Source of the DNA: an uncultured Robiginitomaculum sp.
GTDB lineage: Bacteria > Pseudomonadota > Alphaproteobacteria > Caulobacterales > Maricaulaceae
Assembly (NCBI GenBank): GCA_938003555.1
Contig: CALKXN010000105.1
Location: 1-9,826, forward strand
Direction of reading: 5' to 3'
Length of the DNA stretch: 9,826 nt
The translations under genes and the position numbers were made by a program. This document shows, one piece after another, positions 1 to 7,372 of the stretch. Under the pieces are notes generated by a model. The model was not told the DNA's origin. It did no database searches and saw nothing but the letters and a program-made list of their open reading frames with translations. The stretch's first letter is position 1, and every line of letters starts with the position of its first letter.

Positions 1-556
1 TATATTGGGTGGTGTCTTTGCTATCGATATAGACATAGGGGCTAAAGGGCAGCGTTAGGTCATTTGATCTGTCTGCGAATGCCAGAGCAATTTTATCATG
101 ACTGTCCAGGCTGTAAATACCGGCAATATTGTCTTGTAGCGGTGACATAGCTTTGGACTCAATCGTGTCTGTATCCATGAAAGATGAGAATAGAGCGCCA
201 ATTGTTTTCTCTGCGCTGCTGGCTTTATTGCCTTTGGCCGCAGACGCTTCAATAATTTTACGAACGCGGCGCTCGGCCTCATCGGCGAGAACCGTAAAAG
301 ATCCGTAATTTGATTTATCCGCCGGGATTTCAGTTCTGTCTAGCCACTTGCCATTGACATAACGAAAGAAGTCGTCGCCGGGCTTTACGCTTTCATCAAC
401 ATTATTCAGTTCAACACCGAAACTGCCGAGTTTTGCCTCTTGAGGCATTTCAACTGACGCCTCTGTACGGGCGGCGTCTTTACCTTGGCATGCGCTGAGC
501 ATAGCAACAGAGCCCAGCGTTAGCGCTGAGCCCATGAGGATAGATTTTAAAGTCAT
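1..556 (-). CDS. M13-family (neprilysin/PepO-like) zinc metallopeptidase lipoprotein, 5' part only
   Basis: Translating the minus strand from the ATG at 556 gives 185 codons without a stop before the window edge, so only the N-terminal part is seen. Residues 1-23 are a lipoprotein signal peptide ending in the lipobox LSAC (Cys23), which predicts a lipid-anchored envelope protein. Residues about 45-100 carry the N-terminal M13 signature: GVELNNVDESVKPGDDFF, then RYVNGKW, then TEIPADKSNYGSF, followed by a helical stretch. Family members are about 650-700 residues and cut peptides with a zinc bound by HExxH and a downstream ExxxD; those motifs lie outside the window and cannot be checked. The start is preceded by a purine-rich AAGAGAGA about 6 bases upstream. 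The gene follows the RND pump stop by 22 bases, so co-transcription is likely. Family assignment is firm; the substrate is unknown. Confidence 0.87.
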   Translation of the reverse strand, partial: MTLKSILMGSALTLGSVAMLSACQGKDAARTEASVEMPQEAKLGSFGVELNNVDESVKPGDDFFRYVNGKWLDRTEIPADKSNYGSFTVLADEAERRVRKIIEASAAKGNKASSAEKTIGALFSSFMDTDTIESKAMSPLQDNIAGIYSLDSHDKIALAFADRSNDLTLPFSPYVYIDSKDTTQY

Positions 557-578
557 GATGTCTCTCTTTTAGATCAAA

Positions 579-3500
579 TTATTCTGCCGGGGCAGGAGTG
601 CCATTCGGTTCAGTCTCTATTTCTTCTATTTCAAGATCATCAAGAGCCAAAACGATTTCTGGGTTATAGCTTGACCCTAGGCCCGGTTGACGCTCACCGC
701 GCCACCATCCACGGAACAGGCGCGTAATATCGACGCCAATACCGTACATAGCCGGAACCAACATAAGGGTCAGGAAGAAGTCAAATAGGACGCCAAAGGC
801 CAAAGCGACGACCATAGGCTTTAAGAACTCAGCCTGCACGGATGTTTCAAACAAGATCGGCGTTACGCCAATAAAGGTTGTCACAGATGTCAGCAGGATC
901 GGACGGAAACGCGCAACACAGGCATCGAGCATCGCTTGATAGGCGCCAATGTCTTTGGCGCGCAGTCTGTTGACATAATCAACAAGCACAAGGTTGTCGT
1001 TCACGGCAACGCCGGAGGCCGCAAAGAAGCCAAAGAGCGACATGATACCAAAGGGCACGCCCGTTATCCAATTACCGAAAATCATTCCCACCAAAGCGAA
1101 GGGCAGGGCGATGATAATTAAAAGCGGCTGCGCGTAGGATTTAAACGCAATCGCCAGAAGGATATACATAATGGCGACGATAAAGAATAATGACAGGGTC
1201 AGCTCTCTTTTGGCCGTACGGGCAAATTCATCATCTCCGACTAAAACACGGTTGGCATTCGGGTGACGTTGCTCCCAATCTGGGAAGAAGTTTTTCTCCA
1301 TATCCGCACGGATTTTTGAGGCCTCAGCTTGACCCCCGCGCACGCGCGCTCCGGTATATTCCACCTCTTTGCGATCACGGCGGTTAATCCGGGACACGCC
1401 TTCGCCGATTTCTACGTCAGCGACACTAAAGAGCGGCACTTCTACGCCATTTGCGCCGCGAATGCGCAAGCTTTGCAGGCTGTCAATATTCTCTCGGGCT
1501 TCGGTAGGGTAACGCACCATAACGCGCACATCTTCGCCATTACGCGGAAGGCGCTGCACTTCGCGGCCAAAAAAGGCTTCGCGAACTTGGCGGCTCACAT
1601 CCGTTAGCGTTATGCCTAATGTCTCTGCGCCGGGTTTAAGGGTGAACCGTAATTCGCTGGCAGAGGACTCGAGGCCGTCCCAAGCACGCGTCACTGCGCC
1701 GTAACTTTCAAGCTCATCTTTAACTTCGAGCAGGGCGACCTTAAGGTCATCTGGATCGGCGCTGGCAATACCGAAGCGCACCCCGCCGCCGCCGCCGGTT
1801 CCGCCTTCGGTGAAACCATAATTGACGCGGTAAGCATCCGGCACAGGGCCTACGGCTTCTTCCAGCCCATCCGAAATTTCTTTAACGGGAATGGTTTTAC
1901 GTTTATTGGCATCAACCAATGCGAGATAGCCTTCAACTCTGCGGCCTGATGACAGCGTTCCGGGGCGAGCAATGATATCGAAGTCGATACTATATTTGTC
2001 ACGCGCCGTTTCATTATAGGTTTTTATCCCCTCATCAAGCTGTTCACGAACCTGTTCGATCCGTTCATAATTTGTGCCCTCAGGGAAATAGGCGTTCACG
2101 GCAATCATATCTCCATCGACTTCGGGGAAGAATGAAGCGGGCGCGACACCACCAAAAAGTAATCCGATGGAGAAAACCATCAGGCCAATAAATGTGGCAA
2201 ATGTGATGTAACGGAACCGAATAAGAGCTGCGGCAAAAGGGCGGAAGAACCGCACTGCAAAAGTATTGAGGCTTTCTGCGAGCTTGTGCTGGAAGCGCAT
2301 AAGTTTGTTGGGGTTGTTTGGGTCTACGGGTTTTAAATGCCGTAAATGGGCCGGAAGAATAAAGGTCGATTCAACCAGAGAGAAAATCAAAACTGCGATC
2401 ACGACCAAACTGATTTGGGAGGTCATAGAATTCATCGGCCCGGTCAAAAGCATGAAGGGAATGAACATCAATATTGTGGTCACAACGCCAAACCATACGG
2501 GTTTTACAACCATATTGGCTCCGGCGATTGCGCCGCGTTCACCTAAGACGCCGTTCTCATTATGGAAATGAACGGACTCTCCCACGACAATGGCATCATC
2601 CACCACAATCCCGATCACGAGTAGAAACGCAAAGAGTGAAATCATATTGAGAGAAATGCCAAGGCTTGGCGCAATGGCGAGCGCTCCAGCGAATGCGGTT
2701 GCAATGCCGAGCGTCACCCAAAGGGCAACAGCAGGGCGCAAGAATAAAACAAGCGTAATTAAAACCAGTACCATTCCGGAAATTGCATTGCCGCCGATAA
2801 GGTTCATACGGCTGTCAAATTGCGTTGAGCCGTCATACCAAATTGAGAAGGTTACGCCGGGAGGGAGCTCTTCATTTATATCTTTTTCAAATTTTCGGAT
2901 CGACTTTCCAGCTTGCGTGATGTCACTCACCTCAGGGGATGAGACTTTGAAAACTGCGGCAGGTTCACCACGAAAATTGGCATTAAATTTATTGTCATCG
3001 AATCCATCGATAACTGTCGCAATATCACGAACGCGCACGATGCCGCCTTCAGGGGTTTGGCGTATAATGATTTCTTCAAACTCGAATTTGCTATCCGCCA
3101 GAGAGCGCGTGCGCATCTGGAAACTTCCTGCGCGTGTTTCGACCGTGCCGGCGGATAGGTTAACGGATGAAGACGAGATCGCCGTAGCCACTTGAGTGAA
3201 TGTTAAATTATAACGGCGCAAAGCATCCTCAGATATTTCAATCGTGACCTGTTCGGGTATTTTTGAAATCTGCTGTGTGAGCTGCAAGCCGGCTTGCTGT
3301 GTCAGCTTTAATCGGACATTACTCGCAAAACGCTGTAATGTAAGGCGGTCCATGTCGCCATGAAGCGCCAGAAACATTATATCAATATCTTGATCCCACC
3401 GAATGACTTGAGGGCGGTAAATGTCCGGGGGTAAGTTATTGATACCGTCAATACGGGCTTTAACTTGATCGTACATTTTTTCATAATCAATGCGAAGCTT

Positions 3501-3788
3501 TGTGCGAATATTGACCGAACCACCACCTTCTCGCGAATTGCTTTCAACGTAATCAATACCGTCAAGGCCATCGATGGCCTCTTCGACGCGAGATATAATC
3601 TGTTCATTGACATCACGCGGCGATGCGCCCGGCCAAGAGACGCTAACGGTCATGCCATTAAATGTCGTTTGCGGAACAAATTCACGTTCTAGATTAAAAT
3701 AGCCGACAGCGCCTGCAACAAAGAGCGCGCACATTAAAAGATTTGCTGCAACCGGGTTTTTAACAAACCATGCAATTAATTTTCTCAT
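579..3788 (-). CDS. RND efflux transporter, inner-membrane permease subunit (AcrB-like)
   Basis: This 1069-residue protein has the size and layout of an RND (HAE1-like) proton antiporter that drives drug or small-molecule export in a tripartite pump. TM1 is at about residues 12-31. A large periplasmic porter loop follows, then a TM2-TM6 block at about 333-480, TM7 near 527-548, a second periplasmic loop, and a TM8-TM12 block at about 862-1018. The TM4 proton-relay pair is present in GIVVDDAIVVGES (Asp397, Asp398). The TM10 position that is Lys in AcrB reads GVAVNDNLVLVDYVN (Asn930-Asp931), so the relay differs from AcrB. A glycine run (GGTGGGGG, 662-669) lies in the second periplasmic loop. 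The cytoplasmic tail (1041-1069) is acidic. The ATG is 2 bases after the adaptor stop (TAG-CA-ATG), indicating translational coupling. Substrates cannot be told from sequence. Confidence 0.96.
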   Translation of the reverse strand: MRKLIAWFVKNPVAANLLMCALFVAGAVGYFNLEREFVPQTTFNGMTVSVSWPGASPRDVNEQIISRVEEAIDGLDGIDYVESNSREGGGSVNIRTKLRIDYEKMYDQVKARIDGINNLPPDIYRPQVIRWDQDIDIMFLALHGDMDRLTLQRFASNVRLKLTQQAGLQLTQQISKIPEQVTIEISEDALRRYNLTFTQVATAISSSSVNLSAGTVETRAGSFQMRTRSLADSKFEFEEIIIRQTPEGGIVRVRDIATVIDGFDDNKFNANFRGEPAAVFKVSSPEVSDITQAGKSIRKFEKDINEELPPGVTFSIWYDGSTQFDSRMNLIGGNAISGMVLVLITLVLFLRPAVALWVTLGIATAFAGALAIAPSLGISLNMISLFAFLLVIGIVVDDAIVVGESVHFHNENGVLGERGAIAGANMVVKPVWFGVVTTILMFIPFMLLTGPMNSMTSQISLVVIAVLIFSLVESTFILPAHLRHLKPVDPNNPNKLMRFQHKLAESLNTFAVRFFRPFAAALIRFRYITFATFIGLMVFSIGLLFGGVAPASFFPEVDGDMIAVNAYFPEGTNYERIEQVREQLDEGIKTYNETARDKYSIDFDIIARPGTLSSGRRVEGYLALVDANKRKTIPVKEISDGLEEAVGPVPDAYRVNYGFTEGGTGGGGGVRFGIASADPDDLKVALLEVKDELESYGAVTRAWDGLESSASELRFTLKPGAETLGITLTDVSRQVREAFFGREVQRLPRNGEDVRVMVRYPTEARENIDSLQSLRIRGANGVEVPLFSVADVEIGEGVSRINRRDRKEVEYTGARVRGGQAEASKIRADMEKNFFPDWEQRHPNANRVLVGDDEFARTAKRELTLSLFFIVAIMYILLAIAFKSYAQPLLIIIALPFALVGMIFGNWITGVPFGIMSLFGFFAASGVAVNDNLVLVDYVNRLRAKDIGAYQAMLDACVARFRPILLTSVTTFIGVTPILFETSVQAEFLKPMVVALAFGVLFDFFLTLMLVPAMYGIGVDITRLFRGWWRGERQPGLGSSYNPEIVLALDDLEIEEIETEPNGTPAPAE

Positions 3789-3790
3789 TG

Positions 3791-5398
3791 CTATTCTCCA
3801 TCGCCTTTCGGCATTGCGCGGCCATCTTGGCCCCTTGAGTCTTCGCGTCCTTCACTGATTTTCGCCATAAGCTTCTTTTTCATAAAGAGGGACTTTTCAA
3901 CCGTGCTCATTTTACGCAATTTGTTTTTCTCTTCCTCAGATAACTCCGCAAGAACTTCATTATAGTCTTTGGCAAACATTGCAGTCAGCGTGTTAATGCT
4001 ATCCCGATCAAGTTTTGAAGGGTTTTTAGACGCGTCTTTTTTCTTGTCCTTATTTTTTTCTTCGGCTTCGCGCTTAACAAGCCACTCCGGCTTTGGCGGT
4101 TCAACTAATACGATTTTAGGGTCATCGGCATCTAGGACCTTAAGGGTCATAGATACGCGGGAGCGCTCCATTGGAGACAGAATAATGAGTTCGCCCTCTG
4201 CGACGCCGCTGCGCAGCACCGCGCGCTCCGGTGATGTATCAATGACAGAGACTTTGCGGATTTCCGCCTTACCTTGATCGTCAACGACATAGACTTCGTC
4301 ATCAGGGCGCAGTCCTTCACGGGGAATAACCAGCGCATTTTCGACCGCGCGGCCTTCGATTTTCGCATCAACAAATAAACCCGGCGCAAGGGGAACGCCA
4401 TTGTCGGATGCACCCGCATTATAGGGGTCAAATATTTCAGTAATCGCAAATAAAGCGCGCGACTGCGTATCATAGGTACTGTCTGTACGCATGATCCGGC
4501 CTGTCCAAGTTTGGCGCTGACCTGCAACCGTCGTTGATAGTTCCACGACAGGCGCCGTTTCGCGGCTCTTGGCGACATAGGCCAAGGGCAGGGAGAGCCG
4601 CGCCAAATCATTATCCGTCAGGGGAAGGCGAACTTCAAAAACATCTGTTGAGAAAATTCGGCCTAAACGCGCGCCGGGCGTCACAAATTGGCCTAAGTCT
4701 GACCCTTTCGTCCGAACGCGGCCCGTAAAAGGCGCGCGAACATAGGTGCGCTGTAATTGTAGCTCTGTCCCGGCCAGATCGCCTTTCGCCGCTTGAAGCG
4801 CGGCCTCGGCTTGTTGGCGCTGGGGGATGCGTAGCGTAAGCGCGCTGGCCTCGCCTGTCCCGAGGTCTTCCCAATCTTGGCGGGCAATTTCACCTTCGGC
4901 AATTTCGCGGGCCAGAACCTGCTCGGCCTGAGCGACCTGAGATTGGGCGCGGGTTTTGGCAACTTGATAATCGCTATCTTCAATGCGGATAAGCGTTTCG
5001 CCTTTTTTGATAATGCCGCCTTCAACAAAATTCGGTGAGACATAAATAATTTTCCCGCTCACCTGCGGAACCAGATCAATTTCTGTTCGCGGACGGGCTT
5101 CACCTTGAACATTTACGGATAGCACGACAGGCTCAAGGCGAACTTCATCAGCCATCACGGCCAATGTGTTAAAGCTCCGCTGACGATCTTCTGGTTTGTC
5201 AAAAAGCTTGATGACAACAAATAAGGCGATGCCAAAAAGAATGATGATAATAACCGGAGCAAGACATCCTAACAGGATTTTCCGACTGGTTGGCATACGA
5301 TCGACATTGTCATCATAGCCTTCATCATTTCCAGCATCTGCTCGAAAATGTGCTGCCGTTATTTGTGTCTTATCTTTACTCATGCGCCTCAGCCTCAT
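3791..5398 (-). CDS. RND efflux periplasmic adaptor (membrane fusion protein, HlyD/AcrA family)
   Basis: The 535-residue product links the inner-membrane pump to the outer-membrane channel. A cytoplasmic N-terminus of about 40 residues precedes one transmembrane anchor (about 41-65), so it is membrane-anchored rather than a lipoprotein. The first biotinyl-lipoyl half is around 105-140 (TEIDLVPQVSGKI, then VEGGIIKKGETLI). An alpha-helical hairpin spans about 143-217, and the second lipoyl half is YVRAPFTGRVRTKGSDLGQFV (219-239). Beta-barrel and membrane-proximal domains run to about 420 (APGLFVDAKIEGR, ALVIPREGL). Residues about 436-535 form an extra, strongly charged Lys/Glu-rich tail with predicted helices, not part of a standard adaptor of about 380-420 residues. 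Two starts are possible: ATG 5398, or ATG 5383 (MSKDK), which has GAGG-like bases upstream; both are plausible. It sits in the channel-adaptor-pump operon. Confidence 0.94.
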   Translation of the reverse strand: MRLRRMSKDKTQITAAHFRADAGNDEGYDDNVDRMPTSRKILLGCLAPVIIIILFGIALFVVIKLFDKPEDRQRSFNTLAVMADEVRLEPVVLSVNVQGEARPRTEIDLVPQVSGKIIYVSPNFVEGGIIKKGETLIRIEDSDYQVAKTRAQSQVAQAEQVLAREIAEGEIARQDWEDLGTGEASALTLRIPQRQQAEAALQAAKGDLAGTELQLQRTYVRAPFTGRVRTKGSDLGQFVTPGARLGRIFSTDVFEVRLPLTDNDLARLSLPLAYVAKSRETAPVVELSTTVAGQRQTWTGRIMRTDSTYDTQSRALFAITEIFDPYNAGASDNGVPLAPGLFVDAKIEGRAVENALVIPREGLRPDDEVYVVDDQGKAEIRKVSVIDTSPERAVLRSGVAEGELIILSPMERSRVSMTLKVLDADDPKIVLVEPPKPEWLVKREAEEKNKDKKKDASKNPSKLDRDSINTLTAMFAKDYNEVLAELSEEEKNKLRKMSTVEKSLFMKKKLMAKISEGREDSRGQDGRAMPKGDGE

Positions 5399-5535
5399 TT
5401 AACCCCAAATGGATGCGCCTTTATAAAGCGCATAGCCGCTTTGCGGATTGTTTTATGTAACTTGCGGCCATGCAATATTAGGCTGCAAATCTCTCTCTCT
5501 ATTCCCGGAAGTGTCTCCGCGAATGTACCCGTTAT
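5399..5535 (-). other. Spacer between channel and adaptor genes, with hairpins
   Basis: This 137-base gap on the minus strand separates the channel stop (TAG, 5538-5536) from the adaptor start. It holds a 6-bp inverted repeat (ATGCGC 5413-5418 with GCGCAT 5428-5433), a small CCGC-ttt-GCGG hairpin (5436-5446), and a CT-repeat (5491-5500) that reads as AGAGAGAGAG in the transcript. A GC-rich perfect 6-bp hairpin (CGGCGG-taatat-CCGCCG, 5544-5561) lies just before it, inside the last codons of the channel gene. None is followed by a T-run, so none looks like a full intrinsic terminator. They could reduce read-through or stabilise mRNA ends. I found no convincing internal promoter. Confidence 0.4.
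5413..5433 (-). promoter_or_regulatory. Hairpin just upstream of the adaptor start
   Basis: In the transcript, ATGCGC and GCGCAT flank a 9-base TTTATAAAG. The hairpin ends 14 bases before ATG 5398. The word AGGCGCAT of its 3' arm recurs at 5389-5382, where it overlaps the alternative start codon ATG 5383. The 5' arm could therefore pair with either copy. A regulatory role is inference only. Confidence 0.3.
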
Positions 5536-6987
5536 CTATGGCGCGGCGGTAATATCCGCCGGGCCTCCATATGCCCCGCCGCCAAGCGCGAGGTGTAATC
5601 GCACGCGGTTCGCGAGACGTTCTTTGCGCGCGCTAATCAGCGCGCCTTCTGCGTTAATGGCGCGGCTCTGCGCGTCCAAGAGCAGTAATATATTGACGAG
5701 GCCTTGTGTATATTGGCGCTCCAGGCGCGCTTCGGCTTGGCGGGCTTCTTCAAGCGCGACGCGCAGAGCGGCTTCACGCTCGGCAAGGCGTTGTTCAGCG
5801 TCCAGCGCGTTTTCAACATCTAAATAGGCCACAAGAACCGTCGAAGCGTAATTCTCAACTTGCTGACGCAGAACCGCTTCATTGCGTTTGACTTCGGCCT
5901 TTAAGGCGCCGGCCTGATAGATCGGGGCAACAAGATTAGCGACTAATGTGCCAATCAAGGCATCTATGTCGAAGAGCTCAGTAATGTCTCCGGCCTGCAA
6001 ATTGCCATCCGCCGAGAGCGTGAGGCGTGGCAACATCGCTTTACGGGCAATGTCCACACGCAGGCCTTGAGCGGCCATACGGCGCTCTGCGGCAATTAAA
6101 TCCGGGCGACGTATCAGCATGGCTTGCGGATCAGGCAGGCCAGGCAGCGGCGGCAGTTCAGGCAGGTCAAGGCTCGCTGTGAGCTGAGCTTGCGGATATT
6201 CACGTAGTAAAATTTCAACGCGCCGCGACGCCGCGCTTTGCTGCTGACGGCGCGAGGCGAGACTGGCTTCGGCGCTGGCCACAGATGATCGCGCAATTCG
6301 GACATCCGCAGATGTTGTCAGGCCGCTGCGAAAACGGCGTTCAGTTAAGCGCAAGGCGCGCTTTTGTGTTTCAAGATTGCGCTCCGACAGCTCTGATTGA
6401 AGGCGGGCCTCGATAAGGTCAAACCAAGCTTGGGCAGAGCGTCCTGCGATTGACAGACGCGCAGCGGCATAATCCGCGCTGCTCGCGTCATATTCCAATT
6501 CGCTGGCATTGGCGGTATCGCGCACGCGGCCCCACACATCCGCTTCCCAGCTTGCGCCAAGTCCTGTGCTGATATTGTTGCTGTCGCCAATAAATTCATT
6601 GCCAAATTCGCTGTGGCTGGCGCGGCCGGTAGCGCTCACTGAGGGGCGCAGTCCCTGCGAGGCGATCGTGATGCTTTGCTCGGCGGCGTCAAGCCGTGCT
6701 CGCGCCGCTCGGATGTCGGGATTGGCTACAAGGGCCGTATCAACAATACGGCGCAGCGTTGGGTCGTTAAACTCTGAAACCCAATCTGTGCTTGGCAGGG
6801 CGTCGGGGACGTAGGCGGCCCATTTTGGCTCCGGCGGAGTCGGAACAACCGCCTCAACAATGGTGGCCTCAGGGCGAAACCGATCCAGCGGATTGGACAT
6901 ATTTGCGCCAAACCCCGCACAGCCCGAAAGGGTTACCGATGCCAGTAAAGCCGCAATTGTAAATTTTGATGTCAATGTCTCTCTCAT
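5536..6987 (-). CDS. Outer-membrane efflux lipoprotein channel (TolC/OprM, NodT family)
   Basis: The product is a 483-residue outer-membrane factor that forms the exit duct of the tripartite pump. Residues 1-23 are a lipoprotein signal with lipobox LSGC (Cys23). The body shows two helical OEP repeats with family hallmarks: FNDPTLRRIVDTALVANPD (73-91), SWEADVWGRV (146-155), FRSGLTTSADV (219-229), LPGLPDPQAMLIRRPDLIAAE (281-301, the RRPD motif between repeats), and a second repeat with VAPIYQAGALKAEV and YTQGLVNILLLLDAQ. Length is usual for the family. I chose ATG 6987 because GGAGGA lies 4 bases upstream. An upstream GTG at 6999 overlaps that ribosome-binding sequence and is unlikely. It is the first gene of the efflux operon, behind the candidate promoter at 7006-7033. 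The NodT label is a family name; no nodulation role is implied. Confidence 0.95.
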   Translation of the reverse strand: MRETLTSKFTIAALLASVTLSGCAGFGANMSNPLDRFRPEATIVEAVVPTPPEPKWAAYVPDALPSTDWVSEFNDPTLRRIVDTALVANPDIRAARARLDAAEQSITIASQGLRPSVSATGRASHSEFGNEFIGDSNNISTGLGASWEADVWGRVRDTANASELEYDASSADYAAARLSIAGRSAQAWFDLIEARLQSELSERNLETQKRALRLTERRFRSGLTTSADVRIARSSVASAEASLASRRQQQSAASRRVEILLREYPQAQLTASLDLPELPPLPGLPDPQAMLIRRPDLIAAERRMAAQGLRVDIARKAMLPRLTLSADGNLQAGDITELFDIDALIGTLVANLVAPIYQAGALKAEVKRNEAVLRQQVENYASTVLVAYLDVENALDAEQRLAEREAALRVALEEARQAEARLERQYTQGLVNILLLLDAQSRAINAEGALISARKERLANRVRLHLALGGGAYGGPADITAAP

Positions 6988-6991
6988 TACA

Positions 6992-6997
6992 TCCTCC
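6992..6997 (-). promoter_or_regulatory. Ribosome-binding site of the channel gene
   Basis: GGAGGA on the minus strand, 4 bases before ATG 6987. It is the strongest Shine-Dalgarno match in the operon. It rules out the upstream in-frame GTG (6999-6997), whose codon overlaps it. Confidence 0.75.
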
Positions 6998-7005
6998 ACT
7001 TATCG

Positions 7006-7033
7006 GACATAGCTAATTATTACCGTTAGTCAA
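7006..7033 (-). promoter_or_regulatory. Candidate sigma70-type promoter of the efflux operon
   Basis: On the minus strand, TTGACT (7033-7028, five of six bases matching TTGACA) is followed after 16 bases by TATGTC (7011-7006, three of six matching TATAAT). The -10 hexamer ends about 18 bases before ATG 6987, leaving a very short leader. The good -35 box and the operator-like repeats around it support the call; the -10 is weak. Alphaproteobacterial promoters are often degenerate. Confidence 0.42.
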
Positions 7034-7040
7034 CAATTAT

Positions 7041-7057
7041 TTATCGAAAAACGATAA
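7041..7057. promoter_or_regulatory. Operator-like palindrome upstream of the efflux promoter
   Basis: A perfect inverted repeat, TTATCG-aaaaa-CGATAA, lies 7 bases upstream of the candidate -35 box. A third TTATCG half-site is at 7000-7005, between the -10 and the ribosome-binding site, 41 bases away (about four helical turns). A direct repeat AATTATT (7015-7021 and 7035-7041) is spaced 20 bases. Such symmetry is typical of sites for dimeric regulators such as TetR or MarR types, which often control RND pumps. No such regulator gene is in the window, so the binding protein is unknown. Confidence 0.4.
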
Positions 7058-7149
7058 TTCGTTAAAATCTGCCCGTTGAGGTATAGGATGCGCGTGGACA
7101 CCTGTTTTGGATGCATCTAAATGCGTTAAATAACAGCCAAAACGAAGCG

Positions 7150-7314
7150 TTAATGAGTCAGAGTTTTAATCTGATCCTTTAGCGCCAGTTTTTTCTTCTT
7201 CAGTTCGGATATGTGTAAGTCATCGGAAGATGGGGTCTTAATTGCGGTTCGTATCTGCTCGTCGAGCTCATCATGTTTGGTTTTCAGGGTTTCCAAATGC
7301 GCATCAAGGGCCAT
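7150..7314 (-). CDS. Small DUF465 (YdcH-like) protein, short paralog
   Basis: A 54-residue product read from ATG 7314 to TAA 7152-7150. It begins MALDAHLETLKTKHDELDEQ and ends with ELKKKKLALKDQIKTLTH. The first helix with a KxxHxxLDxxI-like pattern, a short break (PSSDD), and a second helix with the K-K-L-LKDxI pattern are the DUF465 layout of two antiparallel helices. The function of the family is not established. The start is well supported by GGAGGA, with 4 bases between it and the ATG; a second ATG at 7318 is out of frame. It faces away from a second, longer DUF465 gene at 7426, and lies 162 bases upstream of the efflux channel on the same strand. I saw no clear terminator between them, so some read-through is possible. 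Confidence 0.88.
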   Translation of the reverse strand: MALDAHLETLKTKHDELDEQIRTAIKTPSSDDLHISELKKKKLALKDQIKTLTH

Positions 7315-7343
7315 TCATTCCTCCAATATGTGTTTACAAGGCA

Positions 7344-7372
7344 ATCTTAGCACAGATTAAGGCTTGAGTCAC
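7344..7372 (-). promoter_or_regulatory. Candidate promoter of the short DUF465 gene
   Basis: On the minus strand, GTGACT (7372-7367) is followed after 17 bases by TAAGAT (7349-7344). Each matches four of six consensus positions with ideal spacing. The -10 lies 29 bases before ATG 7314. It is moderate evidence only. Confidence 0.35.

Noticed and set aside
2590..3195. 201-codon plus-strand open frame
   Set aside because: It lies wholly antisense to the RND pump, whose motifs are clear. The translation has no recognisable domain and reflects codon bias on the other strand.
5544..5561. CGGCGG-taatat-CCGCCG as an intrinsic terminator of the channel gene
   Set aside because: The stem is perfect, but it lies inside the coding sequence and no T-run follows, so true termination before the adaptor is unlikely.
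5348..5827. 159-codon plus-strand open frame over the channel/adaptor junction
   Set aside because: It is antisense to the end of the channel gene and the start of the adaptor. The Arg/Ala/Ser-rich composition is typical of a shadow frame.
6988..6999. GTG start at 6999 for the channel gene
   Set aside because: The codon overlaps the strong GGAGGA site that correctly positions ATG 6987, and the signal peptide is better from 6987.
7105..7142. Inverted repeat TTTTGG...CCAAAA with an inner GCAT-ctaa-ATGC, downstream of the short DUF465 gene
   Set aside because: Considered as a terminator, but the outer arms are separated by 26 bases with an unpaired interior and no T-run follows on the minus strand.
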